DNA from: Haberlea rhodopensis
Taxonomy: Eukaryota > Streptophyta > Magnoliopsida > Lamiales > Gesneriaceae
Reading direction: 5' to 3'
NCBI GenBank assembly: GCA_907163345.1
Contig: CAJQUN010000153.1
Coordinates: 1,302,001-1,366,000 of the forward strand
Length of the DNA stretch: 64,000 bases
Part shown: positions 9,685-22,139 of the stretch, in pieces
Position numbering within the stretch: position 1 is the first letter of the stretch
How the letters are laid out: each line of letters starts with the position of its first letter
Program-made: the position numbers and the translations under genes
The notes under the pieces: model-generated
What the model was told of the DNA's origin: nothing
Seen by the model: only the letters and a program-made list of their open reading frames with translations
Database searches by the model: none

Positions 9685-12401
9685 ATGACGAAGACTGTTC
9701 AACCGAGTTTTATCACAAATGCTGTTCACGTCGATTTTAACTCCATATATACTTCATCTGATGAGGAAACAAAGGATTTAATTCAAAAGCTGGATACCTC
9801 AGGGCTATTAGTGATCCTAAGCCAGGCTCCCTCATTTTACCAGGATGAACTACAAGAATTCTTTGCCACAGCAACTGTTGTGGATGACACCGTTGTGGCA
9901 TCCATCTCTGGGCAGTCAGTCACCATCACTCAACCAGAATTTGCCACTCATCTGTGCCTACCCTCCACTGGACTCACTGACTTTTCGACTATTCCGGCAG
10001 ACCTAAGAGAAGAGATGCGGCTCACAGTGTCGGACTCTGACCATCGTATTCAACGACCTCCTTTCAGGAAGGTATTAATGAAGAGCCACTATCGACAACT
10101 GGCAGACATCATCTCAAAGGGGATCCTCTGTAAGGCAGGATCATTTGATATAATTACCCCTGAGAAGTTTGACGTCATGAGCGCCATATGCAAAGGGTTG
10201 GAGATCAACTGGTCAGCTGTACTATTTCAAATACTGACTAGCCTCGTCGTATCTGGCAAGGGTCAATCCGGTTTTGCTCTCCCACTAAGCAGTCTATTTG
10301 AGAGCAAACACATCAAGACAGGGGCTCTCTCTCATCTTCATCCAGGGAGACTCGTCACTCACAAGTACCTTCAGCTTCATCGCCAACGAAGTGGCAGAGA
10401 AGGTGGAGCAACAAAGCGCCGGTTGACTCAAGTCATTAGTGACTCGGAACAGACTGTCTCTGAATCCGCTGAGTCTCCTCCTCCTCCTCCTCCTCCTCCT
10501 CCTCCTCCTAAGAAGCCAAGGACCAGAAAAATTGCCTCTCTAGATGCTCGTCAGAGAGACACTGCCGCCTCCGACACTATCTCCTCTGCCGGACCTACAT
10601 GTGTTATTTCTGACAGAGAACCCAGCCCTGTCATCCCTTCAACTGGGGAACCCACTGCTGCATTAGCCATGGTGTCTGCTCCATTAATAGACACCCCTTC
10701 AGCTCAGGTGAGCTCTCAGCAGGCCCCAGGCTCCATCAGCTTCAGGACACCCAAGTCTACTTGTCCTTACTGTCATCCCAAGGCCACTCCAGCTGACAAA
10801 GGAAAATCTCTTATTGCTCCAGTGTCCACTCCTGTTGCATTCGAGATTCAAATGGTCATGGATGCAGTTAAAGCCCAACTGGAGATTTTTGATCGTTGGG
10901 TAAAGGCTCGAGTACAGGTTCGCTTTGATGATATCGATCCCATTCTGGCTCAGGCAAAGCAAGATGAAAACAAAATCCTGACCTATCTTCAAATTCCCGA
11001 ACCTGAGAAAAGTTTGAAGCTGCGTGATGTCTTTAGTATTATGAACTATGTGGGCGGACTCTAAGCTCTTGTTACATCCCGCATTCAAGTATTTGATGGA
11101 CATTCAAGAACAGCGAATCATGATCGAGCAGTTCTAAACGCTCTAGGCCTCAAGCTGGAAATGGCTGAGCTTGCTCTTCATGATCTTCGCATATCCACTG
11201 GGATTCATTCATGCTCCTCTTCTGAAATTGTTGCAAGCCCAGATCAGCCAGATCTACAAATGGCTATTGCAAATTTAGAAGTTGTCCCTCCTACTGTGGA
11301 GCTTACTTCTACTGTTTGGAGACCTCTCCTACTGGAGCAGACGCCACACCAACTACTTTGGAGGCAGCATCCTCTGCTCCCAGCTCTCCACATGATCAAC
11401 AGCCCCACCAAATGATTGTTGATCACACCAATGTCGATTCAGTTATTCAGAATGTGGTTCAGCTGGTCACCATCTCCTCTGCAAATAATGAACCAAGTGA
11501 ATCCTCTCATTCCAATGATCATACTCAAGCCTCTGCTGCTGGGATTGATCAAGACAATGCTGAACTGGATGCTCCGCACGTGGAAGAAATTGGAACTGAG
11601 GATGTAGCTATCTCCGCCTCAACTGCGGCCCCTCATATTGACGCTACTACTTTACCATCCACTGCAGTCGTCATTGCTCATCCCAATGCGCTTGCCCCTG
11701 CTGCTGATATCCCGATGCTTGCCGGCGATCCGTCCATGGATCAGGAACTATCCGAGGGTTTCTTTGTCTTCACAAACCCTCTGGACGAGCCACCAAACAT
11801 CGCTGCCCAGCTAGCTCATCTCTCCACCGCTATTACAGCACTGACCAATGATGTTCATAAGCTTAAGCAGGAAGAGAGGGCTGCAACTCTTATTTTAGGA
11901 ACTCTTCAGCAGCAAACGGACTCTAAATTCCAGCAAGTCTACGCTGACCTAAGTAGTTTAACTACTACTGTCACTAGACTTCAAACCTTTGCTGAGAATG
12001 CGGTTGCAGAAGCAGTTTCTCATATTGGCCAGGCGCGTCTTCAGATCAATCAGAACAATGAATCTCTTCATACTGCCACCTCAATGGCTCTTGGAGAAAA
12101 GATTGACGACGCCAAAAAGATTTTGACTGATCAATTGGCCACCATGCAAGCAGCGTTTGCATCTCAAATTCAAGATATCTGCAACAGTCTGCCTGCTGCT
12201 CCTAAAATTATCCGCAGGTTGCCTGAACCCAGTCGAACTGCTCCCTCTTCTCAGAGAGCTTCAAGTTCAGCTGCTCATTCATCCCCTGCAACTGGAGCAC
12301 TCCCTCAGTCCAGACCCACTGCTCAACAAAGATCTCGAAGTCCGCGCCAACCGCCTAGCGCAAAACGCGACTATTCCAAACATTGGTTAGGGCGCAAATA
12401 G
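9685..12401 (+). pseudogene. Post-pol third ORF of the Sirevirus-like element, one stop and one frameshift
   Basis: Large extra ORF where some Sireviruses carry an env-like gene. Function unknown. The first frame runs 9685-11064: an N-terminal part of ~250 residues (LQEFFATATVVDDTVVASI, LADIISKGILCKAGSFDI), an 11-proline run (about 263-273) and a basic KKPRTRK stretch that could be a nuclear signal. A TAA at 11062-11064 interrupts, the same frame reopens to about 11318, and a frameshift moves the reading to the frame ending at 12401. That last part is helical and coiled-coil-like (about 11790-12170) and ends in a Ser/Arg/Pro-rich tail closing KRDYSKHWLGRK. From memory, similar post-pol proteins with an RDYxxWLG ending occur in Lamiales genomes. 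I see no clear signal peptide or membrane segment, so an envelope role is not supported. Confidence 0.75.
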
Positions 12402-13230
12402 TATCATTTTCTGACTCTCTCTTACTTACTCCTATTTACTTCTGTGTTAAATTGACTGTCTCTCTGTATTCACTATTTAACATAAATGCATTCACATTTA
12501 TTGCTACCTTGTTTTTCCTATAAATAGAGGTTCTTGTTTGATCACATAACACACATTTACTCATCATGCTTACTTTTAAGTTATTTCTCATTCCCTGGTT
12601 TTCTGTTAGATCCTTTCCCGTCTCATGGGTTTATTACTTATCTAAATCAACCCCTCATGGGTTGATTACTTATCTAACCCAGCTCTGATAAGCTTCAGCG
12701 CTTTGATCCTGTTCTGGTGCTCCTCATCAGTCAGGAACTACTAACAGCAGATGCCTGGGTGCTGATGACAAAAAGGGGGAAGATAGAGATAGAGTATTCT
12801 CAACAGAGATAGAATATTTTTATTAGGTGATTCCATAAAAACTAAAGGAGCTGCCTGATGAATATTCATATGACTCTTCCTCTTCCCGACTTTCTCTCTG
12901 AAACAAGGTGGATCGAGCTCTTCCTCTCCGCAACTAGGTGGATCGAAGCCTTCCGGTCTACTTTGTTTATTTAAAGAGAAATTTGTCATGTATCATCTAT
13001 TTTATGTAAAACTAGACTTGTCTTAGATTCTATTCAAAGTGTAAGAATTCATCTTATATAAAGATGAATTTCTCTCAATTGTCCAGTTTGATTACAACTT
13101 GTAATCTGCTTATATTTAATGAAAATTTCTTTTTCATGATGTCTTCAAGTATTTTCAGGACTCTTATCTTATTTACTCTAGTAGGAAATCGATTACTGCT
13201 TAGTTTTGTCATCACCAAAAAGGGGGAAAT
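12402..13230 (+). promoter_or_regulatory. 3' untranslated region with repeated polypurine tracts
   Basis: The true PPT, AAAAAGGGGGAAAT (13217-13230), abuts the 3' LTR. A near copy, CAAAAAGGGGGAAGAT, is at about 12768. With the two copies after pol this makes four. No coding potential recognised. Confidence 0.75.
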
Positions 13231-14583
13231 TGTTGGGAAAACGATTTCTAAGTTTTGGTGATTACAAACACCTACTGGATGTTAAAGATCAACCGGATGC
13301 TAAAGACCTACCGGGTGAATACACCTACCGGATATTAAAGTCTCACCGGGTAAAGACATCAACTGGATAGACACCAACCGGACAAGCCATCAACTGGATA
13401 GACACCAACCGGACAAGCCATCAACTGGATAGTCATCAACCGGATGAAGACATCAACTGGATAGTCATCAACCGGATGAAGACATCAACTGGATAGTCAT
13501 CAACCGGATGAAGACATCAACTGGATAGATACCAACCGGACAAGCTATCAACTGATAAAGACACTAACCGGATGAAGTCATCAACTGGTATGAAGTCATC
13601 AACCGGATGAAGACATCAACTGGATAAAGTTATCAACTGGTAAAGACACCAACCAGATGAAGACATCAACCGGGTGAAGACATAAACTGGATAACTATCA
13701 ACTGCAAAGTCTCTCACTGAACAAGGACATCAACTGGTCTTAAGAGGATGAACGACCAGTTGAACAAAGAAACCAGCAGAAGTCTAAGCAACAAGACAAA
13801 GTAAGTACAACATTCTCTGACAAAGGTACAACAGAGCGGCGCACCCTGCTATATCTCCGCCACCATTGCCGTCAGAGTGAAAAGAGCCGTTGTTTTCCAA
13901 AATAGGAAAGAAGACAACAGGTATTTGGAAAGCTAATCCATTCCATATACAAAAAGGCTACCGTTGGACAACCCAACCTATAAATACGTCCAAGCAGAGA
14001 ATGAAGAAGTGCTGAGCAACTTTCAAACTAAGAGAAATACTTCAAAGCAAGAAAGCTATACGACTGATATTTCAAACGTTCAGCAAAGAGCAGACAAACC
14101 GCAAAACTGAATCTGTGACAGATTATTTTCAATTGAAGTCTGCTGCTTAGAAACTCTCAAAGCTAGAAAGTTTATTCTGTAGAGAGTGTTGTAAAATCAC
14201 TTGTATCCAAAAGATAAGAAGAGTGTGATTGCTAGGAGTTTAGGCCAAGTGTGTTAGTGCCTAAGGAGGTTGTATACTGTAAAGTGTAAACCAAGTCTTC
14301 TAGTGAATCCTTCCTGCAAAGGAAGAAGGGGAGACGTAGAAGCGTTGTGCTTCGAACTTCCAGAAACAACTCTCGTATTATTCGTTTATTGCTTTATTAC
14401 TTCAGTTTTATTCCTCACAAGTTTTGTAGACGTCTTCCGCACTATAATAAGTGTCTACTGACTTGCCTGTTATTGAGAAGCAACTGTAACACTTAACAGT
14501 TTACAGTTAACCAGAAAAGAAATCGAAATTATATCTAGTGTTTATTCAACCCCCCCCTTCTAAACACTACCCCGATCCCAACA
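13231..14583 (+). repeat. 3' LTR of the copia element (1353 bp)
   Basis: Matches 3429-4782 apart from one base in an AACCGG word (AACCAG here, about 13663) and one T fewer in a T-run near 14169. Followed by CAGTA at 14584-14588. Confidence 0.95.
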
Positions 14584-14762
14584 CAGTAGAACTTTATTTC
14601 ACATATTGGGAATAAAGGAAAAAAGTAGAACTTTGATTTTGAAGTCAAAGTTATTGGGGCCGAAATACCATATTTAAAAAATAAAGTCATGAAGTGCTTA
14701 AATAAATTCCTCTCGAAGTTTGTGGTAAATAGCAAAGATTTCAAGATATCTTCAAATCAAAT

Positions 14763-16100
14763 GATATCAGTTGGCATATATGCTTTGTTCGAAATAAAAT
14801 AACTCACCAAACTTCAATTTCTTAGCCAACTGATCGGTCATTTTTCTTATTACACCCCCTTGAATCTCGACTAATAGGCTCTTAGATCTTGCTATGTATT
14901 TTACATTGCTATATTTCCAATACACAGTTGACTTCCTTTCTTTTTGTATATCATTTTATGATTTGTTGCCTATTCAAGGTCATCTTGATTATTAACTTGG
15001 ATTTAGCATGGATTTGGTATTATTGTCGAACACGATCTCCCCTTTTCTAAAACAAAGAAGTCAAATAATTTCACATGGAAACACTGTCTAGAAATTAATT
15101 GCACAAAACAAACAAATTTAACAATCAATAATGCCTACATATACCTGCTCTCTTAGGGATTAAACTATTTCTGAATTTTCAGCAACTTAGACAGATCCAC
15201 CACAATATAAATAGATCATAAAACGATGTTTTCCTTTTAAAAACAGAAACTGCGAGCCAACAAATGCAAAGGACAAAGTAAGATTTGCGTACTTAGTAGC
15301 CAAGTTCAAATGCAAGCAACAAGAAAAGCGGATCAATGAAACAAAATGATTTTGTGATACGTAAACCAAAGAAGCAAATCAATGTAAAAAAGCTTTTGAA
15401 AACAGACATGTAAAATGATTGAACATTGACAAACGTAGTATGATATACCTTGTTGCAGCAGCAGAATTAATCCTAACTTATACCCTGTACCAGCATTGCT
15501 ACGAATACGAAATAATGCAACTGTTAGTTCGTAAAATAGTAAAGTCAATCTCGAGAAAACCCAAAGCATCTTAGATGACATAGCGACAAGGGTAAATGAA
15601 GCGTGAACGACACACCAGTGAACGAGAAAAATAAAGTAAATATAAACAAATATAATTTTTTCCCTCAGAAAGCAATACAGATGCATCATTTTGTCACCCC
15701 AAATGATTCTATAGAATTTGTTCCCAAAAAGTTTTGTGTGAACATAAAATAAAATACACACTGAAATAAAAAGTGAGCGAGAATCTCTATTATGTAATAT
15801 TTGACTTCTTTTTTAAAAAAGGGAGATCATGTTCGACAATAATACCAAATCCGTGATAAACCCAAGTTAATAATCAAGATGACCTTGAATAGGCAACAAA
15901 TCATAAAATGATAGAAAAAAAGAAAGGAAGTCATCCCGGTATTTGAATTATAGCAATGTAAAAGTCATAGCAAGATCTCAGAGCCTATTAGTCAAGATTC
16001 AAGGGGGTGTAATAAGAAAAAATGACCGATCAGTTGGCTAAGAAATTGAAGTTTGGTGAGTTATTTTATTTCAAACAAAGCATATATGCCAACTGATACC
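14763..16100. repeat. Long inverted-repeat element, arms ~300 bp, loop ~730 bp
   Basis: The left arm, 14763-15067 (starting ATCAGTTGGCATATATGC), is the reverse complement of 15799-16100 with scattered mismatches. Shared blocks include the segment around TCATCTTGATTATTAACTTGG and the segment around CCTTGAATCTYGACTAATAGG. I see no clear target-site duplication. The loop holds a 142-codon minus-strand frame (15761-15333) matching no family I know. Part of the loop (about 15540-15640) recurs in diverged direct form at about 16275-16400. Could be a foldback or long-TIR Mutator-like non-autonomous element, or an inverted duplication. Confidence 0.8.
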
Positions 16101-16393
16101 GCCGGGAAAAAAAAACTTCAACTTCCTCTTGTCACGTATTTCTTAAAATGATAAAATTGATTACAACCATAAAAAATCTTTTATGGCTATGGTTGGAAAA
16201 TTTTGGCTGGTAATATGACGTAATAATATAGTGAGACCAACATACATGTGAATCTTACTAAAGCACACAACAAAGTCAAGTGAAAGACAAATCCTAGCTA
16301 AAGCAAATACTGGGAAAACAAAAATCATCGTACATGACATAGCAACAGGCGTAAATGAATCTTGAAGTACATCCCCAGTGAACGAAGGGAAAA

Positions 16394-16395
<2 letters not shown>

Positions 16396-16468
<73 letters not shown>
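16396..16468. repeat. (AT)n microsatellite
   Basis: An uninterrupted AT dinucleotide run of roughly 70 bp directly follows the diverged copy of the inverted element's loop. Confidence 0.97.
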
Positions 16469-16473
<5 letters not shown>

Positions 16474-17774
16474 TAACTAAAATTTTTTAAGTTTATAACC
16501 TTTTTTTTTTAGTGAAGTAGGAGAACAAATCCAATCCAAATATCATAAAAAGCAAGGAATTAAAGATGATTAATATATGCATAAATGCATCACCACAAGG
16601 CGGAAGGAATGGCTAGCAAGCATCAACAACCGTCGGAGTAAATGCCGTCCCTTCGGACGTCCGAACGATCCATGATTCAGCGCCGCTTCGATAAGCCAGG
16701 CCATCTCAACTGAAGCGGTAGGAAAAAATTAAAGAAACTAATTGGGAAAACGGAGAAGATATAACAGGGCAAAATGGCCATTATGATTGGCCTAAAGGGT
16801 TCAAGAAACGATGCCCATTCTCACGGCCCTAAATATTTCAATAAATTATTAGCGAAATTAAAACGATTTTTATAGCTAAATTGGCGGCAAATTTTATAAC
16901 CCTTAAGCCTAGCTCAATAAATTTGCAGCTAATTTTATGGCTCTTTAGGCCCATCACTATTCACACGCTTCCATACTTATTATACTGTTATAATATGTAA
17001 TCAATCCAAAAGACTGAATTTAATGGTCACGAAGAAAGTGAAAAGACTTTGTTTCTGATACAGTTTATCTAAATTCATGAGATTAAAAAGAAAAAAAAAA
17101 ACCGTTCGAGTTTCGTTGGCATATTAATTTCTCGCTAAATTCAAACCGACTGAATACTATAAACGAAGAGTTAATTAAATACTCAACGGGAATCAATATC
17201 ATCAGATGGAAAATGGGAAAATTATAAAAAATAGTACTTTAACTTGGCTTTTTGGTTTTTAATAAGTATGTTGTCAAAGTTTGATCTTAGTCTAACGGTT
17301 TTTTTTTTCACTATTTTTTGCTAGAGTTTTTACGCGAGTCACAATTTCGTTGATGTGGAAAATATTGAAGTGATGTCATATATTGTTAATGTGTCTGATA
17401 TCACGTCTGCACTTCGACGAAAAAGGATGCAAACTAAAAGAACTTCCACTTATTGGAATAAGAAAAATTTCGTCTACTTACATATCGAAAAACTAAAACT
17501 AATCTACAAATATGACTATTCTTGATGTAGGGGAGAAATATGCATTCGAACTCTTGTAAAAACAAAAATTCCCCTCCCCCAATTGTTAGAAAAGAAAAGA
17601 ATAATTTTGTAATGTGACATAATTTAAATTTACAAGTATACTCTGCGCATGCAAAGTGACAAGGATCCACCTCTAACCAATATTACGATAATTTCAATTC
17701 AAACTAAAAGAGAAAAAAATATACTTTTAGTACGAAAACTAAAAAAACCAAATTCAGCTCGGAAAAAACTCTTA
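16469..17774. other. AT-rich intergenic DNA with one GC-richer exon-like patch
   Basis: Mostly AT-rich without genes. The patch at 16590-16715 is GC-richer and open on the minus strand (reads MAWLIEAALNHGSFGR...), but I recognise no protein. At about 17215-17420 the sequence (GGGAAAATTATAAAAAATAG...) resembles one end of the foldback type seen at 50613-51146, without its partner arm. Confidence 0.35.
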
Positions 17775-17980
17775 GGTTATATTTGGATGACAACAATGGA
17801 TTTGAAAATTGGATTTAAAATAACTTCAATAATAAAAAAATTGAAATACATTGGTATTATTAAAAAAATGCCGATGGCTATGAAATCCATAGATTTCTAA
17901 ATTTACCAAAAAAACTGAATTGATGTGTATTAAAGAACTGAAACCCAAATTTATCAAATGCTTTTCATCCAAGTAGAGCC
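17775..17980. mobile_element. Tourist-like MITE (PIF/Harbinger type), 206 bp
   Basis: Imperfect terminal inverted repeats GGTTATATTTGGATGA and, on the other strand, GGCTCTACTTGGATGA. TTA duplications flank it at 17772-17774 and 17981-17983. The GGC..T.TTTGGAT ends, small size and 3 bp TTA duplication fit Harbinger-type MITEs. No coding capacity. Confidence 0.7.
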
Positions 17981-17983
17981 TTA

Positions 17984-19872
17984 CAATAATTTCATGGCTT
18001 GGTGAGAATATTTATTTGGTTTTTCCAATTTTATAAATTTTATTAGTTTGTGACTGTAGTTTTGCCTTTCAGTCCGTAATCCACTATCATCCCCCTTCCT
18101 CCCTCCAGCATTTTTTACCCTTCTCTCGCCTTCCCCCCTTTCCCACGCTTAGTTCTTGGTTCAATTGAAATGGCCGCGTAAATTAAGCGCAACCTCTCTT
18201 CCCTCTTCTCACCTCATCTGTGGCCACTTCTCCTCCTCCTCTCGCTCACCAAAGAGGTATGTGATGTATTTATAGATCACATGTTTACGTTTGGTTTTTT
18301 TGGTGTTATAAGGACTTTTTATTTATTTATGATTTGTGTTTTTTGATGAGCCCGGTATGAAATTGTCCGTTTTCTTGAGTGATTTACATAATACGAGGAG
18401 ATGGTTTGATGAATATTTTCTGTTGTAGATTTGCTGTCAATAGCGAATGACTTAAAAATTCTTTGTTTTTCAGGAAAAATGCAAACTTAAACGTTGTCAG
18501 GTTTATTATGGAATCCAGTATCCAAAATAAGTTAGTTGCAATCTCAGAAGATGTACACCCTCATCTCACCGCTTGGTTGGTTGTTACTTTAAATCTGTTG
18601 GCATGTCTTTTGTCATTTTATTTTCTCTGATTTGGTTAATGAATGTAAAATGGTGTTTTATTTGTATATTCTTAGGTTTTTATTTAGGGATTTGCATCGG
18701 GTTTTGGTGGGTAAACCGTGAGTGGAAATATTTATTCTTAATGTTCGAGTTCCACCTATGCTATATGATTGATTTTAAAATTTTTAATTTGGTTTTGAAT
18801 TCTTTTTCATCCTTTATGTGTTGCAGATATACAAATGCAGAACCACACCCAATCTTGATGGGGTCGCAGCCCTACTTGTGTTAAAAAATAAAATAAAATT
18901 AGTAGTGTGATTTTTTTAAAATTTGACCCAACCTTATATTACTCCTCCAACCTATATTTTGATTTATATTCTGATCAACCCCATGTAATCTTAAATGCTT
19001 GCTCCGTCCCTATATATATTGGGGTTCTAAGATCTATCTTAAAGGTAACCAGTTTGAATTAGGTTTTGATTTTCATTTAATTAGTATCAACATTGAATAT
19101 TTCAATCGACTTGACCCACGCTTAAAAAAATAGCCGAAAAGATTCTTTGATTTTGTTTTTTTTAAATATTCATTTTGTTGTGTCTACCTTTTAATTACAA
19201 GGTTAAACTGAGAAATTGGAAATATATGTTCCATTTTTTTTTTTGTAAGTAAAAAATTTATAAAATGTGCACTAGTGAGTGTTCAAACTCAAAATTACAA
19301 TATATTTACTCTCAATAGAGCATGACTCTTCTTGCAATCCAAATCACAAAACACAGAATCAACATGAAGCAATAAAAATTCCAGTTTCTTGGATCCAATC
19401 ATTCGTCGAGTATGAATTAATTCATCATCCCCTTGCAAAAAATCATTGTTTTAACTTTAACTAATTCCATAATTACCTTTAATTTTACTTAGCAACTGAT
19501 TTTGTTTCTACCTTGTCATATTGTCCAAATGGTGCACATTGAGATGATATGTTCCTTACTTGATATATTTCTTCATATGATAACTATGTTGTTTTGTTAC
19601 TATCTCAAACTATATATCTTCTTCAATACTTATCGGGTTTTACGGAGTTATTTTCATATATCTTGAACTAAAATAATGGGATTTAAATCATATTTTTTTT
19701 TTGCCAATTTTTTTATATTATACACGTAAAGTGTGTGCTCCGGACCTTAGTATATATAAAGCTTAGAAAATCAAGAATCTCTCCCTGTTTGCTCAGACCA
19801 CGCTTACTTCACAGTGTCTCACAAACGCTAATTCAAATATTTTTATATCAACATTGGAGTTAATATAGTTAT
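17984..19872 (+). other. AT-rich DNA with possible relic of a host gene 5' end
   Basis: At 18090-18256 a C/T-rich stretch resembles a plant 5' UTR and ends in a donor-like AAAGAG/GTATGTG. A possible intron to 18472 ends in TGTTTTTCAG, followed by an open stretch at 18473-18560. Another TGTTGCAG acceptor is near 18827. I recognise no protein in any joined reading, so this is only a hint. The rest to 19872 is AT-rich with no feature seen. Confidence 0.25.
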
Positions 19873-19875
19873 TTA

Positions 19876-20984
19876 GGGTGTGTTTGATTTGTGGTATTGA
19901 AAAATTAATCTTAGGATTAATTTTCACATCCCATGTTTGGTTCAAGTTAAAAAAAAAAAATCATACTATTTTTATCTCATTCTAATCCCACTTTCCAACA
20001 AAATGACAAATACCATTAACACATTTTTTACTATCACAAAAATTAAAATTCCCACAAAAAAGTACAACTTATTTCATACAACTTTATTATTATATATTAT
20101 ATTTGTATTATTTCATTATTATTATTATATCATTATTATATATTAGTATTTTTTATTATTTTATTATTCTTATATGATTATCATAATATATATATATATA
20201 TACACGTGTTATATTATGATTATTATATATAGATTATTTTTATATATTATATTATATTATTATTATTATCATATGATTATATATATATAATAATAATAAT
20301 ATTAACGTTATTATTCATAATTCATATATTATTATTATTATTATTATTATATATGCATATATATATAAACACATATATTATATTATATTATATTATATTA
20401 TGATTAGTATATATATTATTATGATTTTATTATATATATAAATATATATATATTTATTATAATTTTTATATACATATATATATATTATTAATGGTATTAT
20501 ATATATATACATATATATCATATTAAATTATAGGATAATTATTATAATTATAATTATAATTATAATTATTATTATTTTAGGATATTATTATAATATCAGA
20601 TAATAATAATAATATTATATATATATATATAGACATACCTATATATCTAGATTATTATTATTTTATTGTATATATATATATATTATTTTTGTTATTTTTA
20701 TTATTATTACTATTCTATAATTATTATATCATTTATATGATTATTATGTATTATTAATAATATATATATATAATAATAATATAATGATATTAATAAAATA
20801 ATAATATTAAATATTATTATTATAATGTTGAGGGTGTTTTAGACATTACACCAAACAATAAATTTTATCAACCATATCATCCTCAAACCAAACACCAAAT
20901 AATTTATCACACATTATTTTTACAATCATTTCATAATTTTTAATCTTTACATTACTTATCATATCCTTCAAACTAAACGGTACC
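19876..20984. mobile_element. Tourist-like element with an expanded AT/ATT core
   Basis: Ends GGGTGTGTTTGATTTG and, on the other strand, GGTACCGTTTAGTTTG. Flanked by TTA at 19873-19875 and 20985-20987. Subterminal stretches near both ends carry TTTGGT words. The ~750 bp core (20080-20830) is almost pure A/T with TA and ATT runs, which probably inflated a smaller MITE. The ends match only partly, so the call is moderate. Confidence 0.5.
20080..20830. repeat. AT/ATT low-complexity tract
   Basis: About 750 bp of interleaved (TA)n, (ATT)n and (TAATAA)n with almost no G or C. Likely slippage-generated and unstable. Confidence 0.95.
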
Positions 20985-20987
20985 TTA

Positions 20988-21578
20988 GGGTACTGACATG
21001 TGTTTGCACCCTTTTATAAAACTTATTCTGAAAAAAGCCCTCGCGAATTTAAATATTTGTTAAAAACCTAGTACTTTCCGGTAATATGCTTATATGTATA
21101 CTAGTGTGCTTAGCACCTCGCAAGACGTGGTGCCAATTAATAGATAATGTGGCTTTGGACTACTGCAATGCAATGCATTCTTAAATGTCCTTGCAGGAAA
21201 TCTTGTACATCATGATACAATATAGAGGGTCGTTTTATACAATACCAAGTGATCTACGCCGGTTTATGATATAAAATTGCCCGAGACTTCAATTTAATGT
21301 ACGTGGATTTACGTAAAACTAACATAGGACCGCGCCTATTGCATCTTAGAGGATGCAAACTGGAAAAAAGGATACAAATCATACTACCTCTTCGGGTTGC
21401 CGACACCATTGCAGTCACCATCCACAAAAATACGAAGGCGATCAGAGTAAAAAGTAATCAAAAGCATATCATATCAACAAAAGCTATAATAAGGATCTAG
21501 TATTTTAGTCTCACTTTAGGATCTCCGATTAGTGAAATCGCAACAATAAGCCTACCACCACTAATACCAGCTTGTTTA
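20988..21578. other. Spacer without recognised features
   Basis: Mixed-composition DNA with no convincing ORF, repeat or RNA gene. It ends at the TGTGGCGCC boundary of the next LTR. Confidence 0.4.
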
Positions 21579-22139
21579 TGTGGCGCCCCAAACGTCACAA
21601 CGTAAACAGACAAAATATGACATCATTTTGAATAAAACTTGGCATCATCTCCTCGAATTTGGACCTTCCAATAACACACATCGTGACATATAAGTCCACA
21701 AAAATATATGACGTCTATCCAACTTAAATATGACATAAGTCACATGCACCACCACAAGATAACCAAATCATAGGGTAATACATACATACCATATACAAAT
21801 AAACACAAGCTCACAGGCGAGCTGCAATTATTTTAACCATAAGTATATCATATGCAACTTTATTTTAAGTGACAATGACTTATACATCTCAAACTCAACA
21901 AATCATAGTCATGTCCTCAACTCTAACGTCTAGGCATGTCACTGTTTCAACATAACCAACCCCCAAAAATGGGTGAGCACACACACCCACACCAGCAATA
22001 ATAACATCATAATCATAAACATATATGATCAACAATATAAAATACTGAAAATGTAACAGAAATACTCCCTGTAATCCATAATCATACTACGAGAATTCCC
22101 TCATTGTTTCTGTAACTCAATCTCTCAACATCAAATCAA

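Larger units (their letters stand above)
3429..14583 (+). mobile_element. Sirevirus-like Ty1/copia LTR retrotransposon, non-autonomous (RT core deleted)
   Basis: A complete insertion: LTRs at 3429-4782 and 13231-14583, both TGTTGGG...CCCAACA, are flanked by perfect 5 bp duplications CAGTA (3424-3428 and 14584-14588). Order: LTR, Met-tRNA primer site, gag, protease-integrase, remnant RT, RNase H, a large third ORF, polypurine tract, LTR. Integrase before RT is the copia order. The third ORF after pol and repeated polypurine tracts are Sirevirus traits. Reading base by base, the LTRs differ by one substitution and one 1 bp indel, so the insertion is very young. Yet gag has a stop, pol lacks most of RT, and ORF3 has a stop and a frameshift. 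The element therefore most likely moved using proteins from a relative. Confidence 0.93.

Noticed and set aside
9685..11064. Envelope gene
   Set aside because: Position fits Sirevirus env-like ORFs but there is no signal peptide, membrane helix or glycoprotein pattern.
15333..15761. 142-codon minus-strand ORF in the inverted-repeat loop
   Set aside because: Hydrophobic AT-rich translation with no motif; its diverged copy near 16275-16400 does not keep the frame.
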